Source of the DNA: Candidatus Rokuibacteriota bacterium
Lineage (GTDB): Bacteria > Methylomirabilota > Methylomirabilia > Rokubacteriales > CSP1-6
Assembly: GCA_003221595.1 (NCBI GenBank)
Contig: QHSM01000288.1
Location: 1 to 5,388, forward strand
Reading direction: 5' to 3'
DNA length: 5,388 nucleotides
Shown here: positions 1 through 5,388 of the stretch, in pieces
How the letters are laid out: the number at the start of each line of letters is the position of its first letter
How positions within the stretch are numbered: position 1 is the stretch's first letter
The notes under the pieces: generated by a model
Seen by the model: only the letters and a program-made list of their open reading frames with translations
Told to the model about the DNA's origin: nothing
The model's database searches: none
Position numbers and translations under genes: made by a program

Positions 1-395
1 TGCATGATCGGGAAGACCGCCCGCGCCATCCGGACGTAGCCGAGAATCTTCAGGCTCCAGTCGCCCGCCCACTGCTCGTCGGGGATCTTCATGAAGTCGC
101 CGCCCCGGATGGCGCCCGCGTTGTTCACAAGAATGTCGAGGCGGCCGAAGCGCTCCCGCACCGTCGTGGCGACGCGATTGACCTCGTCGAGCCGGCTCAG
201 ATCGCCGGGGACGACGAAGACCTCGGCATTCGTCCTGGCCTTGATCTCCCCCGCAGTCTGCTCGAGCCGCGCCTTGTCGCGCGCGCAGATCGCGACCCGG
301 ACACCCTCCGCGCCGAGACCGAACGCGATGGCCCGCCCGATTCCCTGGCTTCCGCCCGTCACCAGCGCCGTCTTACCGGTCAGCTCAAGATTCAC
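1..395 (-). CDS. SDR-family NAD(P)-dependent oxidoreductase (partial, C-terminus beyond window)
   Basis: Short-chain dehydrogenase/reductase with a Rossmann fold; it should transfer hydride between NAD(P) and an alcohol or ketone substrate in the cytoplasm. The visible 131 residues begin with a GTG (positions 395-393) preceded by the purine-rich AAGGGGGA, a good ribosome site. The glycine-rich cofactor loop TGGSQGIG is at residues 13-20, an acidic GDL at 64-66, and the structural NNAG at 91-94. The catalytic Ser and Tyr-x-x-x-Lys are outside the window. The position that usually holds the catalytic-tetrad Asn appears to be Lys116 (WSLKILGY), a change I recall in some SDR subgroups. The start lies inside the end of the DUF309 gene (11-nt overlap), so it is the third gene of the leftward unit. 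Substrate cannot be deduced. Confidence 0.93.
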   Translation of the reverse strand, partial: MNLELTGKTALVTGGSQGIGRAIAFGLGAEGVRVAICARDKARLEQTAGEIKARTNAEVFVVPGDLSRLDEVNRVATTVRERFGRLDILVNNAGAIRGGDFMKIPDEQWAGDWSLKILGYVRMARAVFPIM

Positions 396-987
396 GAGAT
401 CCCCCTTCGGTTGTCGAATCTGCCGCCGGCGTCCGGGTCGGAAAGGCGGGCACCAGCCGCCAGTCGTACGGCACGAGCCGATCGAGGGATCGCGCCACGC
501 CGGTCGTGAAGGCGCCGAGGTCGAGGCCGTCGAGGCTCCGCCCGATGAGACGCGCCCGCCCTTCCTCGAGCAGCGCCCGCGCGCCGGCGAGGTTACCGTT
601 GGCCAGATGCTGATAGCCCACCGCCGCCTGGATGAATCCCTGCAAGGTCTCGCGATCGACTCCCTGCGCGTCGCGCCAGTAGGGCTCGAGAAGCTCGTGG
701 ACCTCGAAGTAGAGATGCGCGCCGAAGAGGGCCGCCGCCGCGTCGAGCGCGTCGGCGCGCGAGCGGATGCGCGCGGCCGGCCGGTCGGCGAGCGCCCTGG
801 TCGCGCTCTGCGCCCGCTCCCGCGCGAGGTGCACGTAGTCGCGCTCGTCCTTCTCCAGCCAGCCCGGCGGGTCGGCGTCGGCCCGTGCCAGCTCCCGCAG
901 CTCGCGGCGCGCCCCGGTGTCTTCCAGCGCGGCCAGGATGATCTCGGCGAGACGATTGCGGACCCGAAGTGGCGCCGTCGGGATCAC
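385..987 (-). CDS. DUF309-family protein
   Basis: A 200-residue soluble protein of the DUF309 family, whose biochemical function is unknown to me. The diagnostic stretch runs from residue 92 to 132: LYFEVHELLEPYW with His97-Glu98, then LQGFIQAAV at 115-123, His127 and the Gly-Asn at 131-132. This is the helical core with the conserved HE..E..W pattern typical of the family. The N-terminal 80 residues are an Arg/Ala/Glu-rich helical extension and the last 20 are low-complexity. The start is GTG at 987-985, which overlaps the stop of the upstream RDD gene as GTGA, so translation is probably coupled. The TGA stop at 387-385 lies inside the SDR gene. Family confident; role unknown. Confidence 0.88.
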   Translation of the reverse strand: MIPTAPLRVRNRLAEIILAALEDTGARRELRELARADADPPGWLEKDERDYVHLARERAQSATRALADRPAARIRSRADALDAAAALFGAHLYFEVHELLEPYWRDAQGVDRETLQGFIQAAVGYQHLANGNLAGARALLEEGRARLIGRSLDGLDLGAFTTGVARSLDRLVPYDWRLVPAFPTRTPAADSTTEGGSRES

Positions 988-1463
988 GGAGCGCCCAAGA
1001 CCGTCGGGGCCGCGGCCGGAAGGGGTGGCGGGGCGGACTCGGCGGCGGGCTTCGGCTGCCGCTCGACGCGCGTGCCGGCGATCAGATCGTGAAGGGCCCG
1101 CTTGTCGGCACGGAGCGCGGCCATCGCGAAGCCGAGGGCGAAGATCGCGGCGGAGGCGAAGTACGCGAGGTGGCGGAGGAATGCCGTTCCGAGTGTCGGC
1201 AGCTCGCCTTCCCCGACGACCACGCGAACGCCGACGATCACCTTGCCGATCGTCTGGCCGCCGAGGGCGTGCAGCACGGTCGTGTAGGCCCCCGCGAACA
1301 CGAGCGTGAAGAAGGTCCTGAAGGCGGCGAAGCTCTCGACGTCCGGACCGACGATCTTCGCGCCGATGCGCTTGAAGGAGAGGTAGACGAGACCGATCAC
1401 GGCGAAATCGATCAGCGCCGCGACCGCGCGGATCCAGAAGCCGGCGGGGCGAGTCGAAATCAT
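984..1463 (-). CDS. RDD-family membrane protein
   Basis: A 159-residue inner-membrane protein of the RDD family, a group with no agreed function, some members of which have been linked to ion transport. The signature is present: Arg12 and Asp19 in the first helix (FWIRAVAALIDF) and Asp126 in RALHDLIAGTRV. Three hydrophobic segments lie at about residues 9-30, 48-67 and 95-117, with the conserved GQTIGKVIVGVRV loop at 69-81. A Pro/Ala-rich tail follows residue 135. I chose the ATG at 1463 because the family homology begins there (RPAGFW); a longer open frame upstream runs antisense through moeA and is a shadow. No Shine-Dalgarno is visible, and only 18 bp separate this start from the divergent moeA start. 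It is the first gene of the leftward unit. Confidence 0.92.
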   Translation of the reverse strand: MISTRPAGFWIRAVAALIDFAVIGLVYLSFKRIGAKIVGPDVESFAAFRTFFTLVFAGAYTTVLHALGGQTIGKVIVGVRVVVGEGELPTLGTAFLRHLAYFASAAIFALGFAMAALRADKRALHDLIAGTRVERQPKPAAESAPPPLPAAAPTVLGAP

Positions 1464-1490
1464 GGCGCGTATAATATCGCCATGATTTCG
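1455..1490. repeat. Perfect 13-bp inverted repeat spanning two divergent start codons
   Basis: Left arm CGAAATCATGGCG (1455-1467) and right arm CGCCATGATTTCG (1478-1490) are exact reverse complements separated by the 10-nt spacer CGTATAATAT. The outer nine bases of each arm are the first three codons of each gene, so both divergent proteins begin Met-Ile-Ser. The symmetry could be an operator for a dimeric regulator, a by-product of an inverted duplication of the 5' ends, or both. Confidence 0.9.
1464..1481. promoter_or_regulatory. Divergent core promoter, probably leaderless in both directions
   Basis: The 18 bp between the two start codons hold a perfect -10 hexamer TATAAT on the plus strand (1470-1475). 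Six bases follow it before the A of the moeA ATG at 1482, so the expected transcription start is that A. On the minus strand TATTAT (1476-1471, five of six matches) places the start at 1464-1463, the RDD ATG. It is the only AT-rich patch in the region. I see no convincing -35 hexamer for either direction and no Shine-Dalgarno, which fits leaderless mRNAs. This is inferred from spacing and not demonstrated. Confidence 0.6.
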
Positions 1491-2562
1491 GTGCGTGACG
1501 GCCAAAATCAGATCCTCGCCCAGATCAGCGCGCCGGCACCTCCCGAGCTCCTGGCCGTCACCCGCGCGCGCGAGCGCGTCCTCGCCGACGATCTCCGCGC
1601 GCCCTTCGACGTGCCGCCCACGGACAACTCGGCCGTCGACGGCTACGCCCTCGCGAGCGGCGACGTGCCGGCCTCCGGTACTCGCGATCTCGACGTGGTC
1701 GCCGAGCTTCCGGCCGGCGCCGTGCTCGACGGCGTCCTGAGCGCGGGGCATGCCGTCCGCATCATGACCGGCGCGCCGATGCCGCGGGGCGCCGACACGG
1801 TCTACCCCCAGGAGATCGTCGAGCGCCACGATGGTCGTGTGCGCGTCGGCCCCCTCACTCTGGCAGATCCTCGTGCATCGCCGGCCGCGCGTGGCCCTGC
1901 TGTCGACCGGCGACGAGGTCGTCGAGCCCGGCACGCCGCGAAAGGCCGGTCAGATCTACGACGCCAACCGCTTCACCCTGCGCGGGTCGATCGAGCAGTG
2001 CGGCGGCGAGGTGCTCGACCTCGGCATCGTGCCGGACGTGCGCGACGAGCTGCGGACGCGGCTCCTGGCGGCGGCCGACGTCGGGGACATCGTGGTCACG
2101 TCGGGCGGCGTCTCGGTAGGCGTGCTAGATCTCGTGAAGGAGGTGCTCGGCGAGATCGGCGCGATCGATTTCTGGCAGGTGGCGATGCAGCCCGGGCGGC
2201 CGCTGGCGTTCGGCCGGATCAAGTCGGCCCACTTCTTCGGGCTACCGGGCAATCCGGTCGCCTCGATGCTGGCGTCCATGCTCTTCCTGCGCCCGGCGAT
2301 CTTCAAGCTGGCCGGGCGGCGCCGCCTCTTCCCCGACACCGCCGAGGCGACCGCCCTCGAGCCGATCAGCAAGCGGAAGGGACGGCGCGAGTTCAAGCGC
2401 GGCATCGTCGAGTGGCGCAACGGCCGCTGGGAGGCGCGGACCACCGGGCCTCAGGGCTCGGGCATCCTCTCCTCGATGGCCGCCGGCAACTGCCTGATCG
2501 TCCTCGAAGAGGAGCGCGGCGACGTCGCCGCCGGCGAGACCGTGCTGGTGGAGCCATTCTGA
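1482..2562 (+). pseudogene. moeA: moeA-like molybdopterin molybdotransferase, internally deleted and frameshifted
   Basis: MoeA inserts molybdate into adenylylated molybdopterin, the last common step of molybdenum cofactor synthesis in the cytoplasm. The N-terminal part reads in one frame from ATG 1482 to about 1856 (some 125 residues), with PPTDNSAVDGYAL at residues 45-57 and MTGAPMPRGADTVYPQE at 95-111. Homology then jumps to another frame from about 1860, resuming at ILVHRRPRVALLSTGDEV and continuing to the TGA at 2560-2562. Compared with the usual family layout, about 35-40 residues are absent at the junction, including the conserved segment with the Arg-x-x-Gly-Glu-Asp motif. The size lost must be 2 modulo 3. 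The remainder looks normal, so the lesion is recent or is an assembly error. It is the first gene of the rightward unit; tldD starts 1 nt after its stop. Confidence 0.82.
1831..2562 (+). CDS. MoeA C-terminal fragment (MoCF-biosynthesis domain plus domain IV)
   Basis: This is the intact open frame an automatic caller would report for the second part of the broken moeA; its 243 residues from ATG 1831 are homologous only from about residue 12. Visible motifs are LSTGDEV (24-30), IYDANRF (42-48), TSGGVSVG (90-97) with Asp100, AMQPGRPLAFG (118-128) and FGLPGNPVASM (136-146), all hallmarks of the molybdopterin-binding MoeA/MogA-type fold. The lysines often found in the PGKP region are Gln120 and Arg123 here. 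The C-terminal 70 residues form the small beta-rich domain IV. There is no clear ribosome site for the ATG at 1831, so independent translation is doubtful. Without the N-terminal domains it is unlikely to be a complete molybdotransferase. Confidence 0.6.
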   Translation: MVVCASAPSLWQILVHRRPRVALLSTGDEVVEPGTPRKAGQIYDANRFTLRGSIEQCGGEVLDLGIVPDVRDELRTRLLAAADVGDIVVTSGGVSVGVLDLVKEVLGEIGAIDFWQVAMQPGRPLAFGRIKSAHFFGLPGNPVASMLASMLFLRPAIFKLAGRRRLFPDTAEATALEPISKRKGRREFKRGIVEWRNGRWEARTTGPQGSGILSSMAAGNCLIVLEEERGDVAAGETVLVEPF

Positions 2563-2563
2563 G

Positions 2564-4126
2564 ATGACGCGAATCTCCGTCGATCTCGTCGACACCGTCA
2601 CGCCGCTCATGGAGGAGCGCGTGCACGCGGCCGCGCGGCGACTGCCGCATCTCCGGTACGCCGACCTCCGGCTCGAGGTCACCGAGGCAAAGGGGGCCGG
2701 GTCGGAGAACGGCACGCCCAAGTTCTCCGGAGACGATCAGACCCTCGCGCTCGGCATCCGCGTGCTGGCCGGCGACCGCATGAGCGCCCCCGGCTACGTC
2801 GGCCTCACGCTCGGGGTGGCGGACGTCCCGAACCTCGCGCGGATCGTGGGCGAGGCGCTCGAGCAGGCGTACCGGCGGGCCATGGTCAACGCCGAGATGA
2901 AGGCCGACGCGCGCGAGAAGTTCGGCGCGCTCGGCGAGGCCCTCGCCGACACGCGCCTGCATCCGATCGACGTGCGGCAGGACACGGTGGCCGCCGTCTA
3001 TCGCGTCGATCCGCGTGCGATGGAGCTGGCCGAGATGGTGCGCTACGCCACCGACGTCTCCCGCCAGGTCGGCGCGCTCGACGGCGCTGTCAAGTACAAC
3101 TACGTCGGGACCCTGACCGAGCTGTCGCGCGAGCTCTTCGTCTCGAGCGAGGGCGCGCGCATCGACCAGTCGTTCGCGCTGACGCAGGGCACGTGCTCGA
3201 TCGTCACGGCCAGGGGCGAGGTGAGCCAGGATCTCTACGACGCGGTCGGCCACCAGCGGGGCTGGGAAATCCTCGAAGAGGGCGTCGACGAGCCGCTCCT
3301 GCGCTTTCCGACCTTCCGCGACTTCGCGCTCGGGCTGGCGCGCGAGAGCGTGGCGCTCGCCGCCGCGCCGGCGCTGCCGACGTCGGACCGCGAGGTGGTG
3401 GTGGTGACCGACCCCCACTACAACACGCTCGTCTCCCACGAGATCATCGGCCATCCGGTCGAGCTCGACCGCGCACTCAAGATGGAGACCGCGTACGCCG
3501 GCCGCTCCTGGCTCCTCGGCGGGCTCAAGGAGCATCAGATCGGCCGCCGGGTGGCGTCGCCGCTCGTGACGACCTATTCGGATCCGTCACTGCCCGGGTA
3601 CGGGCACTACAAGTACGACCACGAGGGCACGCCCGCGCGGCGCGTGGTCCACATCGACCGCGGCATCTTCCGGGGCTTCATGAACAGCCGGCAGACCGCG
3701 GCGATCTTCGGCGGCGAGCCCAACGGCCACTGGAAGGCGACCGACGCCTCGCTGGTCCCCCTCATCCGCATGTCGAACACCGTCTTCGACGCCGGCTCGC
3801 GCGCGGCCGAGGACATCGTGAAAGAGGTCGACCACGGCTACTACATCGCCGCCCATCGGACGCCCTCGATCGCCGAGAGCCGCGAGAACTTCCGCATCTC
3901 GGCGCGGCGGGTCTACGAGATCCGGAACGGCGAGCTGGGCCGTCTCTACCGCGACGGCGGCATCGCCGCCGACTCGCGCGACTACCTCATGAACGTGGAC
4001 GCCGTCGGCTCCGACTTTCAGCTGTTCCCGATCCCGAACTGCGGCAAGGGCCAGCCGATGCAGACCAAGCGACTCGGCAACGGTGGGCCGACGATGCGGA
4101 GCCGCGCGCGCGTGGTCGGGGGCTGA
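2564..4126 (+). CDS. tldD: TldD/PmbA-family metallopeptidase, TldD-type catalytic subunit
   Basis: TldD is the zinc-bearing subunit of the TldD/TldE heterodimer, which cleaves unfolded peptides and matures some modified peptides and toxins in the cytoplasm. The 520-residue protein is a little longer than E. coli TldD. The metal site HEIIGH is at residues 292-297 (His292, Glu293, His296), and a conserved cysteine is in NCGKGQ (492-497), the region that supplies the third ligand in this family. Other family landmarks are DHEGTPA (352-358), RMSNT (402-406) and the N-terminal domain from about 30 to 180. The ATG at 2564 follows the moeA stop by one base, with GGAG at 2550-2553 as a possible ribosome site. 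A TldE-type homologue follows after the rhodanese gene, which supports a heterodimer. Which peptide it processes is unknown. Confidence 0.93.
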   Translation: MTRISVDLVDTVTPLMEERVHAAARRLPHLRYADLRLEVTEAKGAGSENGTPKFSGDDQTLALGIRVLAGDRMSAPGYVGLTLGVADVPNLARIVGEALEQAYRRAMVNAEMKADAREKFGALGEALADTRLHPIDVRQDTVAAVYRVDPRAMELAEMVRYATDVSRQVGALDGAVKYNYVGTLTELSRELFVSSEGARIDQSFALTQGTCSIVTARGEVSQDLYDAVGHQRGWEILEEGVDEPLLRFPTFRDFALGLARESVALAAAPALPTSDREVVVVTDPHYNTLVSHEIIGHPVELDRALKMETAYAGRSWLLGGLKEHQIGRRVASPLVTTYSDPSLPGYGHYKYDHEGTPARRVVHIDRGIFRGFMNSRQTAAIFGGEPNGHWKATDASLVPLIRMSNTVFDAGSRAAEDIVKEVDHGYYIAAHRTPSIAESRENFRISARRVYEIRNGELGRLYRDGGIAADSRDYLMNVDAVGSDFQLFPIPNCGKGQPMQTKRLGNGGPTMRSRARVVGG

Positions 4127-4131
4127 GCGGG

Positions 4132-4554
4132 ATGCGACGGGCGCTGATCGCGGCCGTCGCGGGTGGGGTCCTGCTGGCCGGCGCGGCGCCGGCCGCGCCG
4201 CCCGAATACCCGGTCAGCTTCATCAAGGTGGACGAGCTGAAGGTGCTGCTCGATCTCGGCACGAAGGCCGACATCCTCGACGTCCGGCACTGGACCTCCT
4301 ACGCCGAGAGCCACATCCAGGGCGCCCGCTCCATGCCGCTGCGCACGGTGGCCGAGCGGGCCAAGGAGATCTCGAAGACCTCGCTCGCGGTCTTCTATTG
4401 AACGTGCCCGCACGCGCTGTCCCGTGGGGCCAGCGACATTCTCTACTCGATGGGTTGGCGAAACCATCGCGTGCTCGAGGAAGGGCTGCCCGGGTGGATG
4501 GCCAAGGGCTATCCCGTCGAGGGCCGGAATCCCGGGGCCCCGCCCGCCCACTGA
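4132..4554 (+). CDS. Secreted rhodanese-like protein, candidate selenoprotein (in-frame TGA at catalytic Cys position)
   Basis: Single-domain rhodanese-like protein of 140 residues if the TGA at 4399-4401 is read through as residue 90. Residues 1-22 form a Sec-type signal peptide (MRR, hydrophobic core, APAA cleavage region), so the product should be exported. The rhodanese domain shows DILDVRHWTSYAESHIQGAR (47-66) before the TGA. After it come TCP, LYSMGWRNHRVLEEGLPGW and the terminal GYPVEG. Relatives of this type carry FYCxCP, with the first Cys as the sulfur-accepting catalytic residue; here that codon is TGA, giving Tyr-[TGA]-Thr-Cys-Pro. The downstream 51 codons have no other stop and end 1 nt before the next ATG. 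Selenocysteine is the most attractive reading; a Cys-to-stop mutation or a sequencing error would also explain it. Without readthrough the product is an 89-residue stub (4132-4401) that lacks the active site. Confidence 0.75.
4402..4436 (+). promoter_or_regulatory. Possible bacterial SECIS hairpin downstream of in-frame TGA
   Basis: Directly 3' of the TGA, CGCTG (4415-4419) pairs with CAGCG (4431-4435). The stem extends through T4420-G4429, C4421-G4428 and C4422-G4427, with C4430 bulged and apical loop CGTG (4423-4426). The loop begins 21 nt after the TGA and carries a GU, which fits the loose bacterial SECIS rules (loop some 16-37 nt from the UGA, G in the first loop positions). In such GC-rich DNA hairpins arise easily by chance, so this supports selenocysteine insertion only weakly. 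Confidence 0.4.
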
Positions 4555-4555
4555 G

Positions 4556-5388
4556 ATGAGGACCGTCGGCGAGCTGGCGAAGGCCGCGGAAGAAGCGCTG
4601 GCGCTCGTCGCGCGCCAGCCGGCCGTCGTCGAGGCGGAGGTCTTCGCGGCCTCGAATTCCGCCCTGCTCACCCGGCTGAACTATACCTCCCACATTCCCT
4701 GTAACGGGGTCGAGGAGCCCAAGTCGTCCGAAGCCTACGGGCTGGGAATCCAGGCGGTCTTCGATGCGCCCGACGGCCGCCGCATCGGCTTCGGCAGCGA
4801 GCCGAGCGATCTCACGGCCGCCGGCGCCGAGCGCGCGCTCGCCAAGGCGCGCAAGGCCGCGGTCGCCGATCCCGAGTTCGTGTCGCTCCCGGCGGCGGCT
4901 ACCGCTCCGCGATCCCTCACGAACTATCACGACCCGCGACTCATGGACCTCGACGACGCGAGCCTGGTGGAAGCGGGCTGGAAGATCACGGGCGGCGCGC
5001 TCCGCACGTTCACCGCCTCGAGCCGGCTGGCCGACCTGGCGGGGGACGACGAGGCGCTCCGGCGGCTCGGCCTCATCCTCGGCGGCGACGTCACCATCCT
5101 GCGAGAGCGCATGGCGATCGCGTCGACCGCGATGCCCCGCGTCCAGACCGACGAGACCTCGCTGATCACCGCGTTCGCCACCGCCATGGTGGAGTCGCGG
5201 AGCGCCAAGGGCTCGGGCGCCGCCACCGGCACCCGGCTCGACCACTTCACCGATGAGGCCGGCGTCGAGGCCGCGCAGAACGCGATCAACGCCATCGGCG
5301 GCGAGCGCGTGCCGTCGGGCACCTACACGGTCGTCTTCGGCCGCCAGCCCGTGGCCGACCTGCTGAACAACATCGTGATCCCGGCGTG
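4556..5388 (+). CDS. TldD/PmbA-family protein, probable TldE-type partner subunit (partial, 3' end beyond window)
   Basis: Second TldD/PmbA-family protein, expected to pair with the TldD encoded upstream. The frame is open for 277 residues from ATG 4556 to the window end. Family features include the N-terminal alpha/beta domain (about 1-110), the region SRSAKGSGAATGTRLDHF (214-231), and the PSGTYTVVFGRQPVADLLNNIV stretch (253-274), which marks the start of the C-terminal beta-rich domain. No HExxxH is seen in the visible part. Absence of the metal motif is usual for TldE/PmbA subunits, but the missing C-terminus prevents a firm statement. No signal peptide is evident, so it is probably cytoplasmic, unlike its immediate upstream neighbour. 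The ATG is one base after the rhodanese TGA, the same TGA-G-ATG junction seen between moeA and tldD. Confidence 0.88.
   Translation, partial: MRTVGELAKAAEEALALVARQPAVVEAEVFAASNSALLTRLNYTSHIPCNGVEEPKSSEAYGLGIQAVFDAPDGRRIGFGSEPSDLTAAGAERALAKARKAAVADPEFVSLPAAATAPRSLTNYHDPRLMDLDDASLVEAGWKITGGALRTFTASSRLADLAGDDEALRRLGLILGGDVTILRERMAIASTAMPRVQTDETSLITAFATAMVESRSAKGSGAATGTRLDHFTDEAGVEAAQNAINAIGGERVPSGTYTVVFGRQPVADLLNNIVIPA

Noticed and set aside
91..1092. Long plus-strand open frame across the leftward genes
   Set aside because: Arg/Pro/Ala-rich shadow of the minus-strand SDR, DUF309 and RDD genes, with no domain-like pattern.
1462..1485. Seven-codon mini-ORF (ATG 1462 to TGA 1483-1485) overlapping the moeA start, mirrored on the minus strand
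   Set aside because: It exists only because of the palindrome, has no ribosome site, and would lie upstream of the predicted transcription start.
1440..1505. -35 hexamers for the divergent promoters
   Set aside because: At 16-18 bp from either -10 box I find no sequence resembling TTGACA; a TTGGCC on the minus strand is about 23 bp away, too far.
1848..1860. Programmed ribosomal frameshift in moeA at the run of five C (1850-1854)
   Set aside because: A frameshift alone cannot restore the 35-40 conserved residues that are missing, and no recognised slippery heptamer with a downstream stimulator is seen.
1860..2567. Continuation of the moeA N-terminal frame to a TGA that overlaps the tldD ATG as ATGA
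   Set aside because: The translation after about 1860 is an Arg/Ala-rich out-of-frame string with no MoeA similarity, while the neighbouring frame carries every C-terminal MoeA motif. The open frame is a by-product of high GC.
2393..3535. Long minus-strand open frame opposite tldD
   Set aside because: Antisense shadow of tldD with His/Arg/Gly-rich low-complexity translation; the plus strand has clear TldD motifs.
4399..4401. TGA read as tryptophan or glycine by a variant genetic code
   Set aside because: TGA ends all five genes whose stops are visible, and Trp is encoded by TGG throughout, so a genome-wide reassignment does not fit.
4404..4413. Small hairpin GTG-CCCG-CAC just after the TGA
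   Set aside because: Only three base pairs and too close to the TGA for a SECIS; likely a chance pairing in GC-rich DNA.
4223..5245. Long minus-strand open frame opposite the rhodanese and TldE-type genes
   Set aside because: Antisense shadow; it spans two well-supported plus-strand genes and has no recognisable family motif.

Overview
The window is a very GC-rich, tightly packed bacterial segment with almost no intergenic DNA. Base composition, gene order and protein style recall uncultivated soil and sediment lineages such as Methylomirabilota/Rokubacteria. That is an impression from reading, not a computed assignment. Every stop codon visible at the end of a gene is TGA.

Layout: two divergent transcription units start only 18 bp apart, at 1464-1481. 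The leftward unit (minus strand, 1463 down to 1) reads RDD-family membrane protein, then a DUF309-family protein, then a short-chain dehydrogenase/reductase cut by the window edge. Its genes overlap (GTGA, then 11 nt), which suggests translational coupling. The rightward unit (plus strand, 1482 to 5388) reads moeA-like molybdopterin molybdotransferase (broken), TldD-type metallopeptidase, a secreted rhodanese-like protein, and a second TldD/PmbA-family protein (probable TldE-type partner, cut by the window end). Gaps are only 1 to 5 nt.

Three things stand out. (1) The rhodanese gene has an in-frame TGA exactly where the catalytic cysteine belongs. The domain continues in the same frame for 51 more codons and ends 1 nt before the next ATG, and a hairpin compatible with a bacterial SECIS lies just downstream. 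This is a candidate selenocysteine rhodanese located between the two genes of a TldD/TldE-type pair. (2) The divergent start region is a perfect 13-bp inverted repeat that contains both start codons. A consensus TATAAT in its centre is placed so that transcription would begin on the A of the moeA ATG, suggesting divergent, leaderless transcription. (3) moeA carries a frame change together with a loss of roughly 35-40 residues, so it is either a pseudogene or an assembly error.

Functionally, the right unit combines molybdenum cofactor maturation, peptide processing by a TldD/TldE-type pair, and a sulfur/selenium-handling exported protein. Whether these act together is not established by the sequence.
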